A stretch of DNA of 64,000 nt from Pannonibacter sp. XCT-53 (GCF_009915765.1 NZ_JAABLQ010000001.1:806001-870000); one strand, 5' to 3'. Counted from the first letter of the stretch, positions 10,131 through 19,861 are shown. Numbers and translations: made by a program. Notes: generated by a model not told the origin, from the sequence alone.

Positions 10131-10184
10131 CGGGTAGGGGGCCTCCCGATCTTATCCAGGCCGGAGCCGGCAAAGGCAGCATTC

Positions 10185-10556
10185 ATGGCAAAGACCGTGC
10201 TGATCGTGGAAGACAACGAGCTCAACATGAAGCTCTTTCATGACCTGCTGGAGGCGCACGGTTACAACACCCTGCAGACCCGCACAGGCATCGAGGCGCT
10301 CAATCTCGCGCGCACCCACCGGCCCGACCTGATCCTGATGGACATCCAGCTTCCCGAAGTGTCCGGGCTGGAAGTGACCAAGTGGATCAAGGAAGACGAC
10401 GAGCTCAGCATGATCCCGGTGATCGCGGTCACCGCCTTTGCCATGAAGGGGGACGAGGAGCGCATCCGCCAGGGCGGTTGCGAGGCCTATATCTCCAAGC
10501 CGATTTCCGTCGCAAAGTTTCTCGAGACCGTCCGCTCCTATCTGGGCGACGCCTGA
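10185..10556 (+). CDS. divK: Cell-cycle single-domain response regulator DivK
   Basis: A 123-residue receiver domain with no output domain. It is almost collinear with Caulobacter DivK: the N-terminal [20 protein letters not shown], phosphoacceptor Asp53 in [10 protein letters not shown], then ISGLEV-like [14 protein letters not shown], and [12 protein letters not shown] carrying the conserved lysine. In Caulobacter and rhizobia DivK is phosphorylated by histidine kinases such as DivJ and PleC and steers the DivL-CckA-CtrA pathway. I chose ATG 10185 because it gives the exact family N-terminus; the frame extends upstream without similarity. pleD, often the next gene in relatives, is absent here. 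Confidence 0.96.
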   Translation: MAKTVLIVEDNELNMKLFHDLLEAHGYNTLQTRTGIEALNLARTHRPDLILMDIQLPEVSGLEVTKWIKEDDELSMIPVIAVTAFAMKGDEERIRQGGCEAYISKPISVAKFLETVRSYLGDA

Positions 10557-11153
10557 CCGTCTCAGGCCGCGCCTCGGGCCCTGCTTCCGGCCGCCGCTGC
10601 CGCCTGCGGGCCATGGCCAGCCGGGGCTGCCGCTCCACCGTTAAGGTTACAGATTTACTAAGACGCGCGACAGATGTGGTGCGGCTGTGGTCTTTTGTTG
10701 ATTCGTTGGCCGTCTCGGCTAACGTGACCACGTGAATTGACGTCCCAGATGATTGCCGAGAAGTCCGAAGTCATTTCGTGGTCTCAGTCATTTGCGTTTG
10801 TCACTAAAACCCTGCGGAATGCCTGGGTCCGCCGCATCTCCTGGGTCCGTGGGGAAAAGGCCGGTGAAATGCTGCGCGATGAGTGGCCTCCTCGTGACCC
10901 CAGCATTTCGCCGGCCGCCTTCTTCGTCGGCCGCAGGCCGCGCGACCGGCAACCGGGTTTAGCCCGCCTCACGCCCCCCGATATCCGCTGATGTCTTCCC
11001 CCCGCGCTCGCGCGGGGCTGCATGCGGCCCTGGTCCTGAGCGGGGGCCTGCGGCGCTGCAGGCCTCGTCCCGGCGCTGGCGCGGCCAGGCTCTCCCGTCA
11101 GGCTCTCCCGTCAGGCTTTCCGGCACGTCGCCGCACATGCCGCCGCCCCGCAA
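10557..11153. other. Gene-free divK-rpmG gap (about 600 bp)
   Basis: No credible protein is encoded on either strand. The frames present are short, Arg/Pro-rich and lack family resemblance. The stretch from about 10625 to 10850 is clearly lower in G+C than its neighbours. It contains a repeated cctgggtccg (at 10822 and 10841) and a long hairpin described separately. Many relatives have pleD at this place. Confidence 0.6.
10859..10916. ncRNA. Long stable hairpin, candidate structured RNA element
   Basis: Arm 10859-10874 (ggccggtgaaatgctg) pairs with 10901-10916 (cagcatttcgccggcc). As plus-strand RNA the 16-bp stem is complete, with one U-G wobble; as DNA there is one mismatch. The 26-nt loop contains gatgagtggcctcctcgtg, which can itself pair partly. 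No T tract follows on either strand, so it is not a simple terminator. A function is not evident; a small RNA, an mRNA 3' element or a protein-binding site are all possible. Confidence 0.4.
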
Positions 11154-11180
11154 CAAAAAAGGCGCCCGGAGGGCGCCCTT
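11154..11180 (-). terminator. Intrinsic terminator of rpmG
   Basis: Read on the minus strand, the perfect 7-bp stem GGGCGCC/GGCGCCC has a 3-nt loop and runs into six T residues, starting about 26 nt past the rpmG stop codon. Confidence 0.85.
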
Positions 11181-11205
11181 GATGTCTGAAGCCAGCGATC
11201 AAGCC

Positions 11206-11373
11206 TTACTTGATCTTGGTTTCCTTGAACTCGACGTGCTTCTTCGCGATCGGGTCGTACTTCCGCATCGACATCTTCTCGGTCATCGTGCGGGAGTTCT
11301 TCTTGGTCACATAGAAGAAGCCGGTGTCGGCGGTGGAAAGCAGCTTGATCTTGATGGTGGTCGCCTTGGCCAT
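11206..11373 (-). CDS. rpmG: 50S ribosomal protein L33
   Basis: A 55-residue basic protein translating as [20 protein letters not shown] and continuing through [14 protein letters not shown] to FKETKIK, which is ribosomal protein L33 of the alphaproteobacterial, cysteine-free type. It belongs to the large ribosomal subunit. It has its own promoter-like sequence (11470-11497) and a strong terminator, so it is probably transcribed alone. The divK-rpmG neighbourhood is conserved in Hyphomicrobiales. Confidence 0.97.
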   Translation of the reverse strand: MAKATTIKIKLLSTADTGFFYVTKKNSRTMTEKMSMRKYDPIAKKHVEFKETKIK

Positions 11374-11469
11374 GGCCTTCGATCCTGTTCCTGGTTGTCC
11401 GGCGAACGCTCAATCCGGCCAGTGTCTGGCGCCCCTTGAGTCCGCTGCGGTGTCACGAAATCAGGCCGC

Positions 11470-11497
11470 AAACTACTCATAAGCCGGCCAAAGTCAA
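11470..11497 (-). promoter_or_regulatory. Candidate sigma-70 promoter of rpmG
   Basis: On the minus strand a -35 box TTGACT (11497-11492) and a -10-like TAGTTT (11475-11470) are separated by 16 bp. Transcription would start near 11462 and give a leader of about 90 nt before rpmG. The -35 matches the consensus well; the -10 is weak. Confidence 0.5.
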
Positions 11498-11535
11498 GCT
11501 CTGGCGGGGCAGGGGGCAAAAAAACCACGGTAATG

Positions 11536-12279
11536 CTAAATCAGGTCGCGCTGGAAGTCCTGCCCGCGCAGGAAATAGAAGGGCACCGGCGTGGAGGGGG
11601 CGAGATCCGGGTCCTCGGCCAGCCGGGCGTCGAGATCGGCAAGGATCTTCTGGGTGATGACGGGCAGGTCCAGCTTGGCGGTCTCGGCCAGCGTCAGCCA
11701 GGCCACATCCTCCAGCTCGCCCGACGGCCCCGTGCCGTCCGGGAGACGGTCGGCGATGGCGTCGGAGAAGACGGCCAGGAAGCGGGTGTCGAAGCGGCGC
11801 GGCCGCCCCGGCGGGGTGATTGCCCGGGCGATCATGCGCATCGGTGCGAGGCTGATCTCGATGCCGCGGTCGGAGAAGGCGGCGAAGTCGCCGGGCGCGC
11901 GCCAGCTGCGGCCCGATTTCAGGCCGACGAAGAGGCCGGCTTCCTCGTAGGTCTCGCGCACGGCGGCCACCGTGAAGGCCCTGAGGCGGGCGGACGAGAG
12001 CCGGCCGCGCGGGCGCGCCGCCAGACGCGCCGCCACGTCCGGATGGTAGTCATCGGCCACCGGCACCCGGCTGTCGGTCGGGTCCACGCGGCCGCCGGGG
12101 AAGACGAACATGCCGGGCATGAACACATGCCCCTTGTGCCGCCGGCCCATCAGCACGCGGAACTGCGGTCCGCTGCGGTCAAGGATCAGGAGCGTCGCGG
12201 CATCCCGGGGGCGCAGCGCGGGATGGGACTTGTTGGCCCTGGCTTCGGCCAGGAGATCGCTGACGGCAGGTCCGGTCAT
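11536..12279 (-). CDS. NUDIX hydrolase
   Basis: A 247-residue cytosolic NUDIX protein. The nucleotide-hydrolase signature is split: FVFPGGRVDPTDS near residue 60 supplies the first glycine, and VAAVRETYEEAGLFVG supplies REx2EExG after an insertion of about 40 residues. This layout resembles long NUDIX proteins such as the NUDT19 group, which can act on CoA derivatives, but the substrate here is not known. Its start codon overlaps the DUF983 stop by 4 nt, placing it at the end of the topA-rnr-DUF983-NUDIX run. Confidence 0.9.
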   Translation of the reverse strand: MTGPAVSDLLAEARANKSHPALRPRDAATLLILDRSGPQFRVLMGRRHKGHVFMPGMFVFPGGRVDPTDSRVPVADDYHPDVAARLAARPRGRLSSARLRAFTVAAVRETYEEAGLFVGLKSGRSWRAPGDFAAFSDRGIEISLAPMRMIARAITPPGRPRRFDTRFLAVFSDAIADRLPDGTGPSGELEDVAWLTLAETAKLDLPVITQKILADLDARLAEDPDLAPSTPVPFYFLRGQDFQRDLI

Positions 12280-12746
12280 CGCGGGCTCGGGACGGGCTCC
12301 GGCACCGGCAGATCATCTTCCGCGTCCGGGTCGAAGCCATGCATGTAGAGGGCCCATTGCAGGCCGACGAGCGCGCCCTTGACGGGGCGCAGGAAGGCCA
12401 GTGACAGGATCACGGTCAGCGACAGCCACAGCACCATGTGGATCCAGACCGCCGGGCGATACATCATCTCCACGGCCATCATCGCCGGGATGATGATGTG
12501 GCCGACGATGGTGATGGTGAAGTAGGGCGGGGCGTCATCGGCGCGGTGGTGGTGCAGCTCGGTGCCGCAGGACTGGCACACCGGCGCGACCGTCAGGAAG
12601 CCGCTGAACAGCTTGCCCTGGCCACAGGACGGGCAGCGGCACATCATGCCGCGCAGCATGGCCTCGGCGACATTGCGTTGCGGCTTGGCGCGCGGGGCGT
12701 CGTCCTCGACGGGGATGCCGTCCGCGTGGATGTAGTTGACGCTCAT
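12276..12746 (-). CDS. DUF983 family membrane protein with zinc ribbon
   Basis: A 156-residue protein. Residues about 36-62 hold a two-CxxC ribbon (CRCPSCG ... CQSCGTE) that probably binds zinc. Two hydrophobic segments follow (around ITIVGHIIIPAMMAVEM and HMVLWLSLTVILSLAFL), so it sits in the inner membrane. The family is DUF983, with unknown function; it regularly lies beside rnr and a NUDIX gene in alphaproteobacteria. It overlaps rnr upstream and the NUDIX gene downstream by 4 nt each, so all three are probably translationally coupled. Confidence 0.9.
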   Translation of the reverse strand: MSVNYIHADGIPVEDDAPRAKPQRNVAEAMLRGMMCRCPSCGQGKLFSGFLTVAPVCQSCGTELHHHRADDAPPYFTITIVGHIIIPAMMAVEMMYRPAVWIHMVLWLSLTVILSLAFLRPVKGALVGLQWALYMHGFDPDAEDDLPVPEPVPSPR

Positions 12747-15055
12747 CGTTTCGGGGTCCTCTTGCGCTGCTGCCGGGGCGGGCTCAGGCTCTTGCGGTTG
12801 CGGCCGATGGTGTTGCGCGGCGCACGTCCGCTCCGTCTGTCGTCCGGGCTGCCCTCGCTCAGGAGAGCAAAGCGCAGGGCGCCGGCGAAGGGGGCCGCCT
12901 CGACCAGTTCAACCTCCACCTTATCACCAAGCTGGTGCCTTTCGCCCGTCCTGTCGCCAATCAGCGCGTGCGACCCTTCGTCATACCTGAAATAGTCGAA
13001 GCCGATCGTCGAGGCCGGGATGAAGCCGTCGGCCCCGCTGTCGTCCAGGCGGATGAACAGGCCCGACTTCACCACACCGGAAATGCGGCCGGTGAAGCGC
13101 GCGCCGACCCGCTCGCTCATCCACAGGGCGATCAGCCGGTCGATGGTCTCGCGCTCGGCCAGCATGGCCCGGCGTTCGGCGGCCGACACTTCCGCGCCGA
13201 TGGCCTCCAGCCGGCCCTCGATCTCCTCCGGCAGGCCGTCGCTGCCGAAGCCCAGAGCCCGGATCAGGCCGCGGTGCACGATGAGGTCGGCATAGCGGCG
13301 GATCGGCGAGGTGAAATGCGCGTAGCGGCGCAGGTTGAGGCCGAAATGGCCGATGTTCATCGGCGCGTATTCGGCCTGCGCCTGCGAGCGCAGTATCACC
13401 TCGTTGACCAGATGCGCCTGCGGCGTGTCCTTCACCTTGGCGAGGATGCCGTTGAAGGTCGCCGGCCGCAGCCCGCCAGCCGATGGCAGCTTCATGCCGA
13501 GCGTGGACAGGAACTCCTTCAGCGACTGCAGCTTCTCCGGGCTCGACGCATCGTGGATGCGGTAGAGCAGGGGTATCTTCTTCTTTTCCAGCGTCTCGGC
13601 GGCGGCCACGTTGGCCTGGATCATGAACTCCTCGATCAGCTTGTGGGCGTCGAGGCGCTCCGGCACGTAGACGTGATCGACCGTGCCGTCGGGCTTCAGC
13701 TTGATCTTGCGTTCCGGCAGGTCGAGATCCAGCGGCTCGCGGGCGTCGCGGCCGAGCTGCAGGCAGGCATAGGCCGCCCAGAGCGGGTTCAGGATCGGCT
13801 CCAGCAGCGGGCCGGTCTTGTCGTCCGGGCGCCCGTCGATGGCCGCCTGCGCCTGCTGGTAGGAAAGCTTTGCGGCCGAGCGCATCAGCACCCGGTGGAA
13901 CGTGTGCGCGATCTTGCGGCCGGTCTTGTCGAACACCATGCGCAGGCCGAGTGCCGGCCGGTCGACATTCTCCTTCAGCGAGCACAGCTCGTTGGAGATG
14001 CGCTCCGGCAGCATCGGTATGACACGGTCCGGGAAATAGACCGAGTTGCCGCGCAGGTGCGCTTCCCGGTCGAGCGCCGTGCCCGGCCGCACATAGTGGG
14101 CGACATCGGCAATGCCGACGAAGACCACATGCCCGCCCTCGTTGGCCGGGTCCTGGTCCGGTTCGGCATAGACCGCGTCGTCGTGATCCTTGGCGTCGGC
14201 CGGGTCGATGGTGATCAGCGGGATCTTGCGCCAGTCCTCGCGCTGGCCGAGCGTCACGGGTTCGGCGCGCTCGGCCTCCGCCTCGACCACCGCCGGAAAG
14301 ACATGCGGGATGTTGTGGCTGTGCAACGCGATTTCCGAGATCGCCATCTCGGAGTTCATCGAGCCGAAGCGGCGCAGGATCCTGGCGCGCGGCGAGCCAT
14401 AGCGGCCGGTGCGGGTGATCTCGACGCTGACGAGATCGCCCTCTGCGGCGTCCTTCAGGTCGGAGGGATCGATGTCCAGCTCGCGCTGCTTGCGGTCGAT
14501 GGGCTCCAGATAGGGCGGCTGGTGGGCTGCGCGCTGGCGCAGGATGCCCAGGATCGCGCCCTGCTGCTTCTCCAGCACCTTGAGCACCCGGGCGGCGTGG
14601 CGTGCCTCCGGCCCCGGATCGAGATCGGCGAGGCGCACCAGCGCCCGGTCCCCGATGCCCGGCTGCGTGCCGCGCGGGGCGTCCTTGCGGGTGATGACCA
14701 GCACCTTCGGCGGCGGACCGGCCTCCTCGTCCCAGTTCACCGGCTCGCCCAGCAGCTCGCCGTCGCGGTCGCGGGCGTTCAGGTAGACGACGAGGATCGG
14801 CGGCAGGTCGCCCGGGCGGATCAGCCGCTTGTGCCGCTTCTCGACAACGCCGTCCTCGGCCAGGCCCTTGAGGATGCGCTTCAGTTCGATGCGGCCGGCG
14901 CCGACGATGCCGAAGTGTTTGGCCACCTCGCGCTTGCCGGCCTTGCCGGGGTTCTCTGCGACAAAGGCGAGGATGTCCTCGCGCGAGGGAAAGGCGCCGG
15001 GGGTCTTCTGCGTCTTGGCCGCGGTCTTGCGCGGCTTGGGGCGTTTCGTGCTCAA
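12743..15055 (-). CDS. rnr: Ribonuclease R
   Basis: A 770-residue 3'-5' exoribonuclease of the RNB family, acting on structured RNA in the cytosol. An N-terminal helix-turn-helix-like region (about 20-80) is followed by cold-shock-like domains. The RNB catalytic domain carries the metal-binding aspartates in ITIDPADAKDHDDAVY (Asp284, Asp290, Asp292, Asp293). A C-terminal S1 domain follows (GARFTGRISGVVKSGLFIRL) and then a basic tail RNRKSLSPPRQQRKRTPKR, as expected for RNase R rather than RNase II. Its ATG overlaps the topA stop by 4 nt. Confidence 0.95.
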   Translation of the reverse strand: MSTKRPKPRKTAAKTQKTPGAFPSREDILAFVAENPGKAGKREVAKHFGIVGAGRIELKRILKGLAEDGVVEKRHKRLIRPGDLPPILVVYLNARDRDGELLGEPVNWDEEAGPPPKVLVITRKDAPRGTQPGIGDRALVRLADLDPGPEARHAARVLKVLEKQQGAILGILRQRAAHQPPYLEPIDRKQRELDIDPSDLKDAAEGDLVSVEITRTGRYGSPRARILRRFGSMNSEMAISEIALHSHNIPHVFPAVVEAEAERAEPVTLGQREDWRKIPLITIDPADAKDHDDAVYAEPDQDPANEGGHVVFVGIADVAHYVRPGTALDREAHLRGNSVYFPDRVIPMLPERISNELCSLKENVDRPALGLRMVFDKTGRKIAHTFHRVLMRSAAKLSYQQAQAAIDGRPDDKTGPLLEPILNPLWAAYACLQLGRDAREPLDLDLPERKIKLKPDGTVDHVYVPERLDAHKLIEEFMIQANVAAAETLEKKKIPLLYRIHDASSPEKLQSLKEFLSTLGMKLPSAGGLRPATFNGILAKVKDTPQAHLVNEVILRSQAQAEYAPMNIGHFGLNLRRYAHFTSPIRRYADLIVHRGLIRALGFGSDGLPEEIEGRLEAIGAEVSAAERRAMLAERETIDRLIALWMSERVGARFTGRISGVVKSGLFIRLDDSGADGFIPASTIGFDYFRYDEGSHALIGDRTGERHQLGDKVEVELVEAAPFAGALRFALLSEGSPDDRRSGRAPRNTIGRNRKSLSPPRQQRKRTPKR

Positions 15056-17814
15056 GTGTCCTTCTTGGTGCCGGCGGCACCTGCTTTGGCTTTCGGCGTG
15101 GTCGCCGTCTTCTTTGCGGTCGTCGTCTTTGCGGTCGTCGTCTTGCGGGCTGCCGCCTTCTTCGGCGCGGCGTCCGCCGCTTCGCCGTCGGCAGCGTCGT
15201 CCTTCGCCGTCGGTGCCTTCTTGGTGGCTGCCGCCTTCTTCGGGGCCGCCTTTTTCGCGGCGGCCTTCTTCGGGGCTGCGCCGCCCTTGGCCTTGATCAG
15301 CTCGAGCGCCAGCTCCAGCGTCACCGCCATCGGGTCGCTGCCCTTGGGCAGGGTGGCGTTGACCTTGCCCCAGTTGACATAGGCGCCGTAGCGGCCGTCG
15401 CGGATGGTGATGGCGCCGCCGCCGTCGGGATGCTCGCCGAGGTCCTTCAGCGCTGCCGGCGTTGCCCGCCCGCGTGCGCCCTTGGAGCGCTTCTCGGCCA
15501 GGAGGTCGACGGCCCGGTTGATGCCGACCGAGAACACCTCGTCGGGCGAGGCGAGGTTGGCATAGGTGCCGTCATGCTGCACGAAGGGCCCGAAGCGGCC
15601 GAGGCCGGCCGTGATCATCTTGCCGTCTTCCGGATGGGCGCCGATCTCGCGCGGCAGCTTCAGCAGCTGCAGTGCCCGCTCGACGGTCAGGTCGGCCGCC
15701 GACCAGCCGCGCGGCAGGGAGGAGCGCTTCGGCTTGTCCCCGCCCTTCACGTCCTCGCCGAGCTGCACGTAGGGGCCGAAGCGGCCCGAGCGCAGCGAGA
15801 CCTCGAGGCCGGTCTCCGGGTCGGTGCCGAGCACCTTCGGGCCGTCGGAAGCGCCGTCGCCGTCCTCGCCGTCCTGGCCCCGGGCAAGCTGGCGGGTGTA
15901 GCTGCATTCGGGATAGTTGGAGCAGCCGATGAAGGCCCCGAAGCGGCTCACCTTCAGCGACAGCTGGCCGGTGGAACAGGTCGGGCACGCGCGCGGGTCC
16001 TTGCCGTCCTCGCGCTGCGGGAAGATGTGGGCGGCGAGCAGGTCGTTCAGCGCGTCGATGACCTGCGACACGCGCAGGTCCTTGGTCTCGTCGACGGCGG
16101 CCGAGAAATCGCGCCAGAAGGCAGCCAGCACCTCGCGCCAGGACAGTTCGCCGGCCGAGATGCGGTCGAGCTGTTCTTCCAGGCTCGCGGTGAAGTCATA
16201 TTCGACGTAGCGGTTGAAGAAGCTCTCGAGGAAGGCCGTGACGATGCGGCCCTTGTCCTGCGGCACCAGCTGCTTCTTGTCGAGCTCGACATATTCGCGG
16301 TCGCGCAGGGTCTGCAGCGTCGAGGCATAGGTCGAGGGGCGGCCGATGCCGAGCTCTTCCATCTTCTTGACGAGGCTCGCTTCGGTGTAGCGCGGCGGCG
16401 GCGTGGTGAAATGCTGCGTCGCCTCGATCCCGGGCTTGCCCTCGACGGAGGCCAGCGTCACGGCCGCGCCATCCTCCACGGCCGGCAGGCGGCGGGAATC
16501 CTCGTCCTCGTCGTCGTCGCGGCCTTCCTGATAAAGGGCGAGGAACCCGTCGAAGCGCACGACCGACCCGGTGGCGCGCAGGGCCGCCGTCTTGCCCGCG
16601 CCGCTCGCGTCGATGTCGATGGTGGTGCGCTCCAGCACGGCCGATTCCATCTGGCTTGCCATGGTGCGCTTCCAGATCAGCTCGTAGAGCCGGGCCTGGT
16701 CGGGATCAAGGAAGCGGGCCACGTCGCGCGGGCGGCGGAACAGGTCGGTCGGGCGCACCGCCTCGTGCGCTTCCTGGGCGTTCTTGGCCTTGGAGGAATA
16801 GAAGCGCGGCTTCTCGGGCACATAGCTGTCGCCAAAGTCGGAGGCGATCACCTTGCGGGTGGCGGCGATCGCCTCGCCGGCGATCTGCACGCCGTCGGTT
16901 CGCATGTAGGTGATGAGACCGGTGGTCTCGCCGCCGAGCGACACGCCCTCATAGAGCTTCTGCGCCACCTGCATGGTGCGCGAGGCGGAGAAGCCGAGCT
17001 TGCGCGAGGCCTCCTGCTGCAGCGTCGAGGTGGTGAAGGGCGGCTGCGGGTGGCGCTTGGCTGGCTTGGAGACGACGCTCTCCACCCGGTAGCTGGCACT
17101 TTCCAGCATGCGGCGGATGGCGGTGGCCTGTTCTTCGGTCTTGATGTCGAGGCGGCCGAGCTTCTTGCCCTCGAAGCCCACGACCGAGGCGGTGAAGCCC
17201 TCGCCCTTCGGCGTCTTCAGGCTGGCGAGGATGGACCAGTACTCTTCCTTGACGAAGGTCTCGATCTCCATCTCGCGGTCGCAGATGAGGCGCAGCGCCA
17301 CCGACTGCACGCGGCCGGCCGAGCGGGCGCCGGGCAGCTTGCGCCACAGCACGGGCGAGAGGGTGAAGCCGACCAGATAGTCGAGCGCGCGGCGGGCGAG
17401 ATAGGCATCCACCAGCGGCGCATCGATCGGGCGCGGGTTCTTCATCGCGTCCAGGATCGACTGCTTGGTGATGGCGTTGAAGACGACGCGCTCCACCGGC
17501 ACGTCCTTCAGCACCTTCTTCTTCTGCAGGACTTCCAGCACGTGCCAGGAAATCGCCTCGCCCTCGCGATCCGGGTCGGTGGCGAGAATCAGCCGGTCAG
17601 CTCCCTTCACCGCGGCGGCGATCTCGCTCAGGCGCTTCTGCGACTTGGCATCCACCTCCCAGGACATGGCGAACTCTTCGTCCGGGCGCACAGACCCGTC
17701 CTTGGCCGGCAGGTCGCGCACGTGGCCATAGGAGGCGAGGACGTGATAGTCGGAGCCCAGATACTTGTTGATCGTCTTGGCCTTGGCCGGCGATTCCACG
17801 ATGACGATATTCAT
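15052..17814 (-). CDS. topA: DNA topoisomerase I (type IA)
   Basis: A 920-residue type IA topoisomerase that relaxes negative supercoils. The Toprim domain starts NIVIVESPAKAKTI and holds ATDPDREGEA (metal-binding acidic residues 80-84). The active-site tyrosine is Tyr303 in GLITYMRTDG. A single clear C-terminal zinc finger follows (CPTCSTG ... GCSNYPEC), then repeated topoisomerase C-terminal repeats (such as LGRFGPFVQHDGTYA and DGRYGAYVNWG). The last 75 or so residues form a Lys/Ala-rich tail with KKAA-type repeats, resembling histone H1-like tails. It heads the topA-rnr-DUF983-NUDIX unit, with a 242 bp gap to dprA upstream. Confidence 0.97.
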   Translation of the reverse strand: MNIVIVESPAKAKTINKYLGSDYHVLASYGHVRDLPAKDGSVRPDEEFAMSWEVDAKSQKRLSEIAAAVKGADRLILATDPDREGEAISWHVLEVLQKKKVLKDVPVERVVFNAITKQSILDAMKNPRPIDAPLVDAYLARRALDYLVGFTLSPVLWRKLPGARSAGRVQSVALRLICDREMEIETFVKEEYWSILASLKTPKGEGFTASVVGFEGKKLGRLDIKTEEQATAIRRMLESASYRVESVVSKPAKRHPQPPFTTSTLQQEASRKLGFSASRTMQVAQKLYEGVSLGGETTGLITYMRTDGVQIAGEAIAATRKVIASDFGDSYVPEKPRFYSSKAKNAQEAHEAVRPTDLFRRPRDVARFLDPDQARLYELIWKRTMASQMESAVLERTTIDIDASGAGKTAALRATGSVVRFDGFLALYQEGRDDDEDEDSRRLPAVEDGAAVTLASVEGKPGIEATQHFTTPPPRYTEASLVKKMEELGIGRPSTYASTLQTLRDREYVELDKKQLVPQDKGRIVTAFLESFFNRYVEYDFTASLEEQLDRISAGELSWREVLAAFWRDFSAAVDETKDLRVSQVIDALNDLLAAHIFPQREDGKDPRACPTCSTGQLSLKVSRFGAFIGCSNYPECSYTRQLARGQDGEDGDGASDGPKVLGTDPETGLEVSLRSGRFGPYVQLGEDVKGGDKPKRSSLPRGWSAADLTVERALQLLKLPREIGAHPEDGKMITAGLGRFGPFVQHDGTYANLASPDEVFSVGINRAVDLLAEKRSKGARGRATPAALKDLGEHPDGGGAITIRDGRYGAYVNWGKVNATLPKGSDPMAVTLELALELIKAKGGAAPKKAAAKKAAPKKAAATKKAPTAKDDAADGEAADAAPKKAAARKTTTAKTTTAKKTATTPKAKAGAAGTKKDT

Positions 17815-18056
17815 TGCGACCCAAACGTTCGAGCTCAGAGGCGCGTCTGCCGGATCCCGGAGATCCGAGCCGCAGCGGCATGAAATAAAGTGCGGCGACG
17901 ATCCGGGATCGCAGGCCGCGTGTCAAATGGACTGTTGCGTCTTTCCGGTCAAGTCGCACGTCCTGCTGCCCTTATGCAATCCTTTCGCGTCCTGCCCCCG
18001 GTTTGCAAGTGCCGCGCTCAGGCTGCCGTCCTCCCCGGCCGTCCGGCTGTCCGGCC

Positions 18057-19214
18057 TCAGGAGGGGCCGAGCAGCGACACCCGCTGACCGGGCGAACGTT
18101 CCAGCCGTCCCGCCAGTTCCAGCTCCAGCAGCATCACCAGAACCAGCCGCGCCGGCAAGCCCGTGTCGCGGATCAGCTCGTCGATCCCGACCGGCGTCGG
18201 TCCCAGCGCCTCCATCAGCCGCGCGCGGGCGGAGGCGTCATCGCCGCGCAGGCTCGCAAGGTCCGGCCCCGCGTCGCGCTCGTCTCCCGCCTCGTCAAGG
18301 TCCAGGTCCGGGCTGGCATCGGGCAGGGGGCGGCCGGCGAGGCTCTCCAGCACATCGGCGGTCGAGGTTATCAGCGTCGCGCCCTGGCGGATCAGCTGGT
18401 TGCAGCCCTCGCAGCGCGGATCGAGCGGCGATCCGGGCACGGCGAGAATGTCGCGGTTCTGCTCCAGCGCGAAGCGGGCGGTGTGCAGCGAGCCGGAGCC
18501 CTTGGCCGCCTCCACCACGATCACGGCAACCGACAGGCCGGAAATGACCCGGTTGCGCCGGGGAAAGTCGCGCCCGCGCGGGCTCCAGCCGAAGGGCATC
18601 TCGCTGACTGCTGCCCCGCCGGCGGCAAGCAGCCGGTCGAGCAGATCGGCGTTCTCGGGCGGGTAGAGCACATTGACGCCGCCGGCAAAGACCGCGACCG
18701 TGCCGCCCGGCAAGGCCGCCTCATGGGCCGCCGCGTCGATGCCCCGGGCAAGACCCGACACGATCAGGTAGCCATGGGCGGAGAGTTCCCGGGCGAGCTG
18801 TGCGGCAAACTTGCGCCCCGCCAGCGAGGCATTGCGCGCGCCGACGATGGCAAGCGCGGCCGGGCGGGCCAGCGTCGCGCCGCTGCCGCGCACCGACAGG
18901 AGCGGCGGCGGGCCGTCGATATGGCGCAGATGCGGCGGATAGTCTGCCTCGCCGAGCGCCACCAGCCTTGCCCCGGCGCGGGCATGGGCCTCAAGCTCCG
19001 CCTCGGCTTCCTGGCGGCTGCAGATGCGCAGCGCGGGCTTGCCGCCCCGGCGCGAGAGGTCCGGCAGTCCTTCAAGGGCCTGTTCGGCCGATCCGAAATG
19101 ATTGATCAGGCTGCGGAACGTGGCCGGGCCGACGTTTTCGCTGCGGATGAGACGGAGCCAGGCGAGACGCTGAATATCACTGAGGTGACGGGCGCGGCCT
19201 GGCTCTGGCATCAT
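18057..19214 (-). CDS. dprA: DNA-processing protein DprA
   Basis: About 385 residues. DprA loads RecA onto incoming single-stranded DNA during natural transformation, and the gene is widely kept even in bacteria not known to be competent. The Rossmann-like core is clear: [35 protein letters not shown] and [16 protein letters not shown], then [14 protein letters not shown]-terminal winged-helix DprA domain follows ([19 protein letters not shown]). The frame extends upstream to 19481 but those residues are antisense to plsY; ATG 19214 overlaps the plsY stop as ATGA and is preferred. Confidence 0.94.
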   Translation of the reverse strand: MMPEPGRARHLSDIQRLAWLRLIRSENVGPATFRSLINHFGSAEQALEGLPDLSRRGGKPALRICSRQEAEAELEAHARAGARLVALGEADYPPHLRHIDGPPPLLSVRGSGATLARPAALAIVGARNASLAGRKFAAQLARELSAHGYLIVSGLARGIDAAAHEAALPGGTVAVFAGGVNVLYPPENADLLDRLLAAGGAAVSEMPFGWSPRGRDFPRRNRVISGLSVAVIVVEAAKGSGSLHTARFALEQNRDILAVPGSPLDPRCEGCNQLIRQGATLITSTADVLESLAGRPLPDASPDLDLDEAGDERDAGPDLASLRGDDASARARLMEALGPTPVGIDELIRDTGLPARLVLVMLLELELAGRLERSPGQRVSLLGPS

Positions 19215-19861
19215 GACGCGGGATCGGCTCCCCCGGTGGCCGGCTTGCTCTTGGAGCCGATCTTCGATTCCTGACCCTTGAGCAGGCGGCCGATGTTCTC
19301 GTGGTGCTTGGCCCACAGCATCAGCGTCAGCACGCCGAAGAGTTCGGCCAGTTGCCACTGGTCCAGAAGCACCAGCAGCACGGGGCTCGCCAGGCTCGCC
19401 GTCAGGGCAGAGAGCGAGGAATAGCGGCTGAGATAGGCGACCGCGATCCAGATCAGGGCGAAGGCGACGCCGACTTGCCACGACAGGCCGAGCAGGATGC
19501 CGAGATAGGTGGCCACCCCCTTGCCGCCCTTGAACGTCAGCCAGACCGGAAACAGATGGCCGAGGAACGCGCCGAAGCCGGCGACCATGGCCATGTCCTG
19601 CCCGTAGAACTGCGAGACCAGCAGCACCGCGACCGTCCCCTTCAGGGCATCGCCGAGGAGCGTTGCCGCCGCCAGCCCCTTGTTGCCGGTGCGCAGCACG
19701 TTGGTCGTGCCGATGTTGCCCGAGCCGATCTTGCGGATGTCGCCCAGCCCGGCCATGCGTGTGAGGATCAGGCCGAAGGGAATGGATCCCAGCAGATAGC
19801 CAAAGGCGAGGGCGGCAGCGTAATAGGGCCAGGAGAAGGCCCAGCTGATCGGATCCGGCAC
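19211..19861 (-). CDS. plsY: Glycerol-3-phosphate acyltransferase PlsY
   Basis: A 216-residue polytopic inner-membrane enzyme that transfers the acyl group of acyl-phosphate to glycerol 3-phosphate in phospholipid synthesis. The PlsY motifs are present: [28 protein letters not shown] and [12 protein letters not shown]. Five or so hydrophobic segments are visible. dprA starts in its stop codon. The pyrC-like gene ends 21 bp upstream, so pyrB-pyrC-plsY-dprA is a likely transcript, an order shared with other alphaproteobacteria. Confidence 0.96.
   Translation of the reverse strand: MPDPISWAFSWPYYAAALAFGYLLGSIPFGLILTRMAGLGDIRKIGSGNIGTTNVLRTGNKGLAAATLLGDALKGTVAVLLVSQFYGQDMAMVAGFGAFLGHLFPVWLTFKGGKGVATYLGILLGLSWQVGVAFALIWIAVAYLSRYSSLSALTASLASPVLLVLLDQWQLAELFGVLTLMLWAKHHENIGRLLKGQESKIGSKSKPATGGADPAS

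Noticed and set aside
12935..17883. Two 800-codon plus-strand frames opposite rnr and topA
   Set aside because: They mirror the codon bias of the real genes and lack any recognisable domain.
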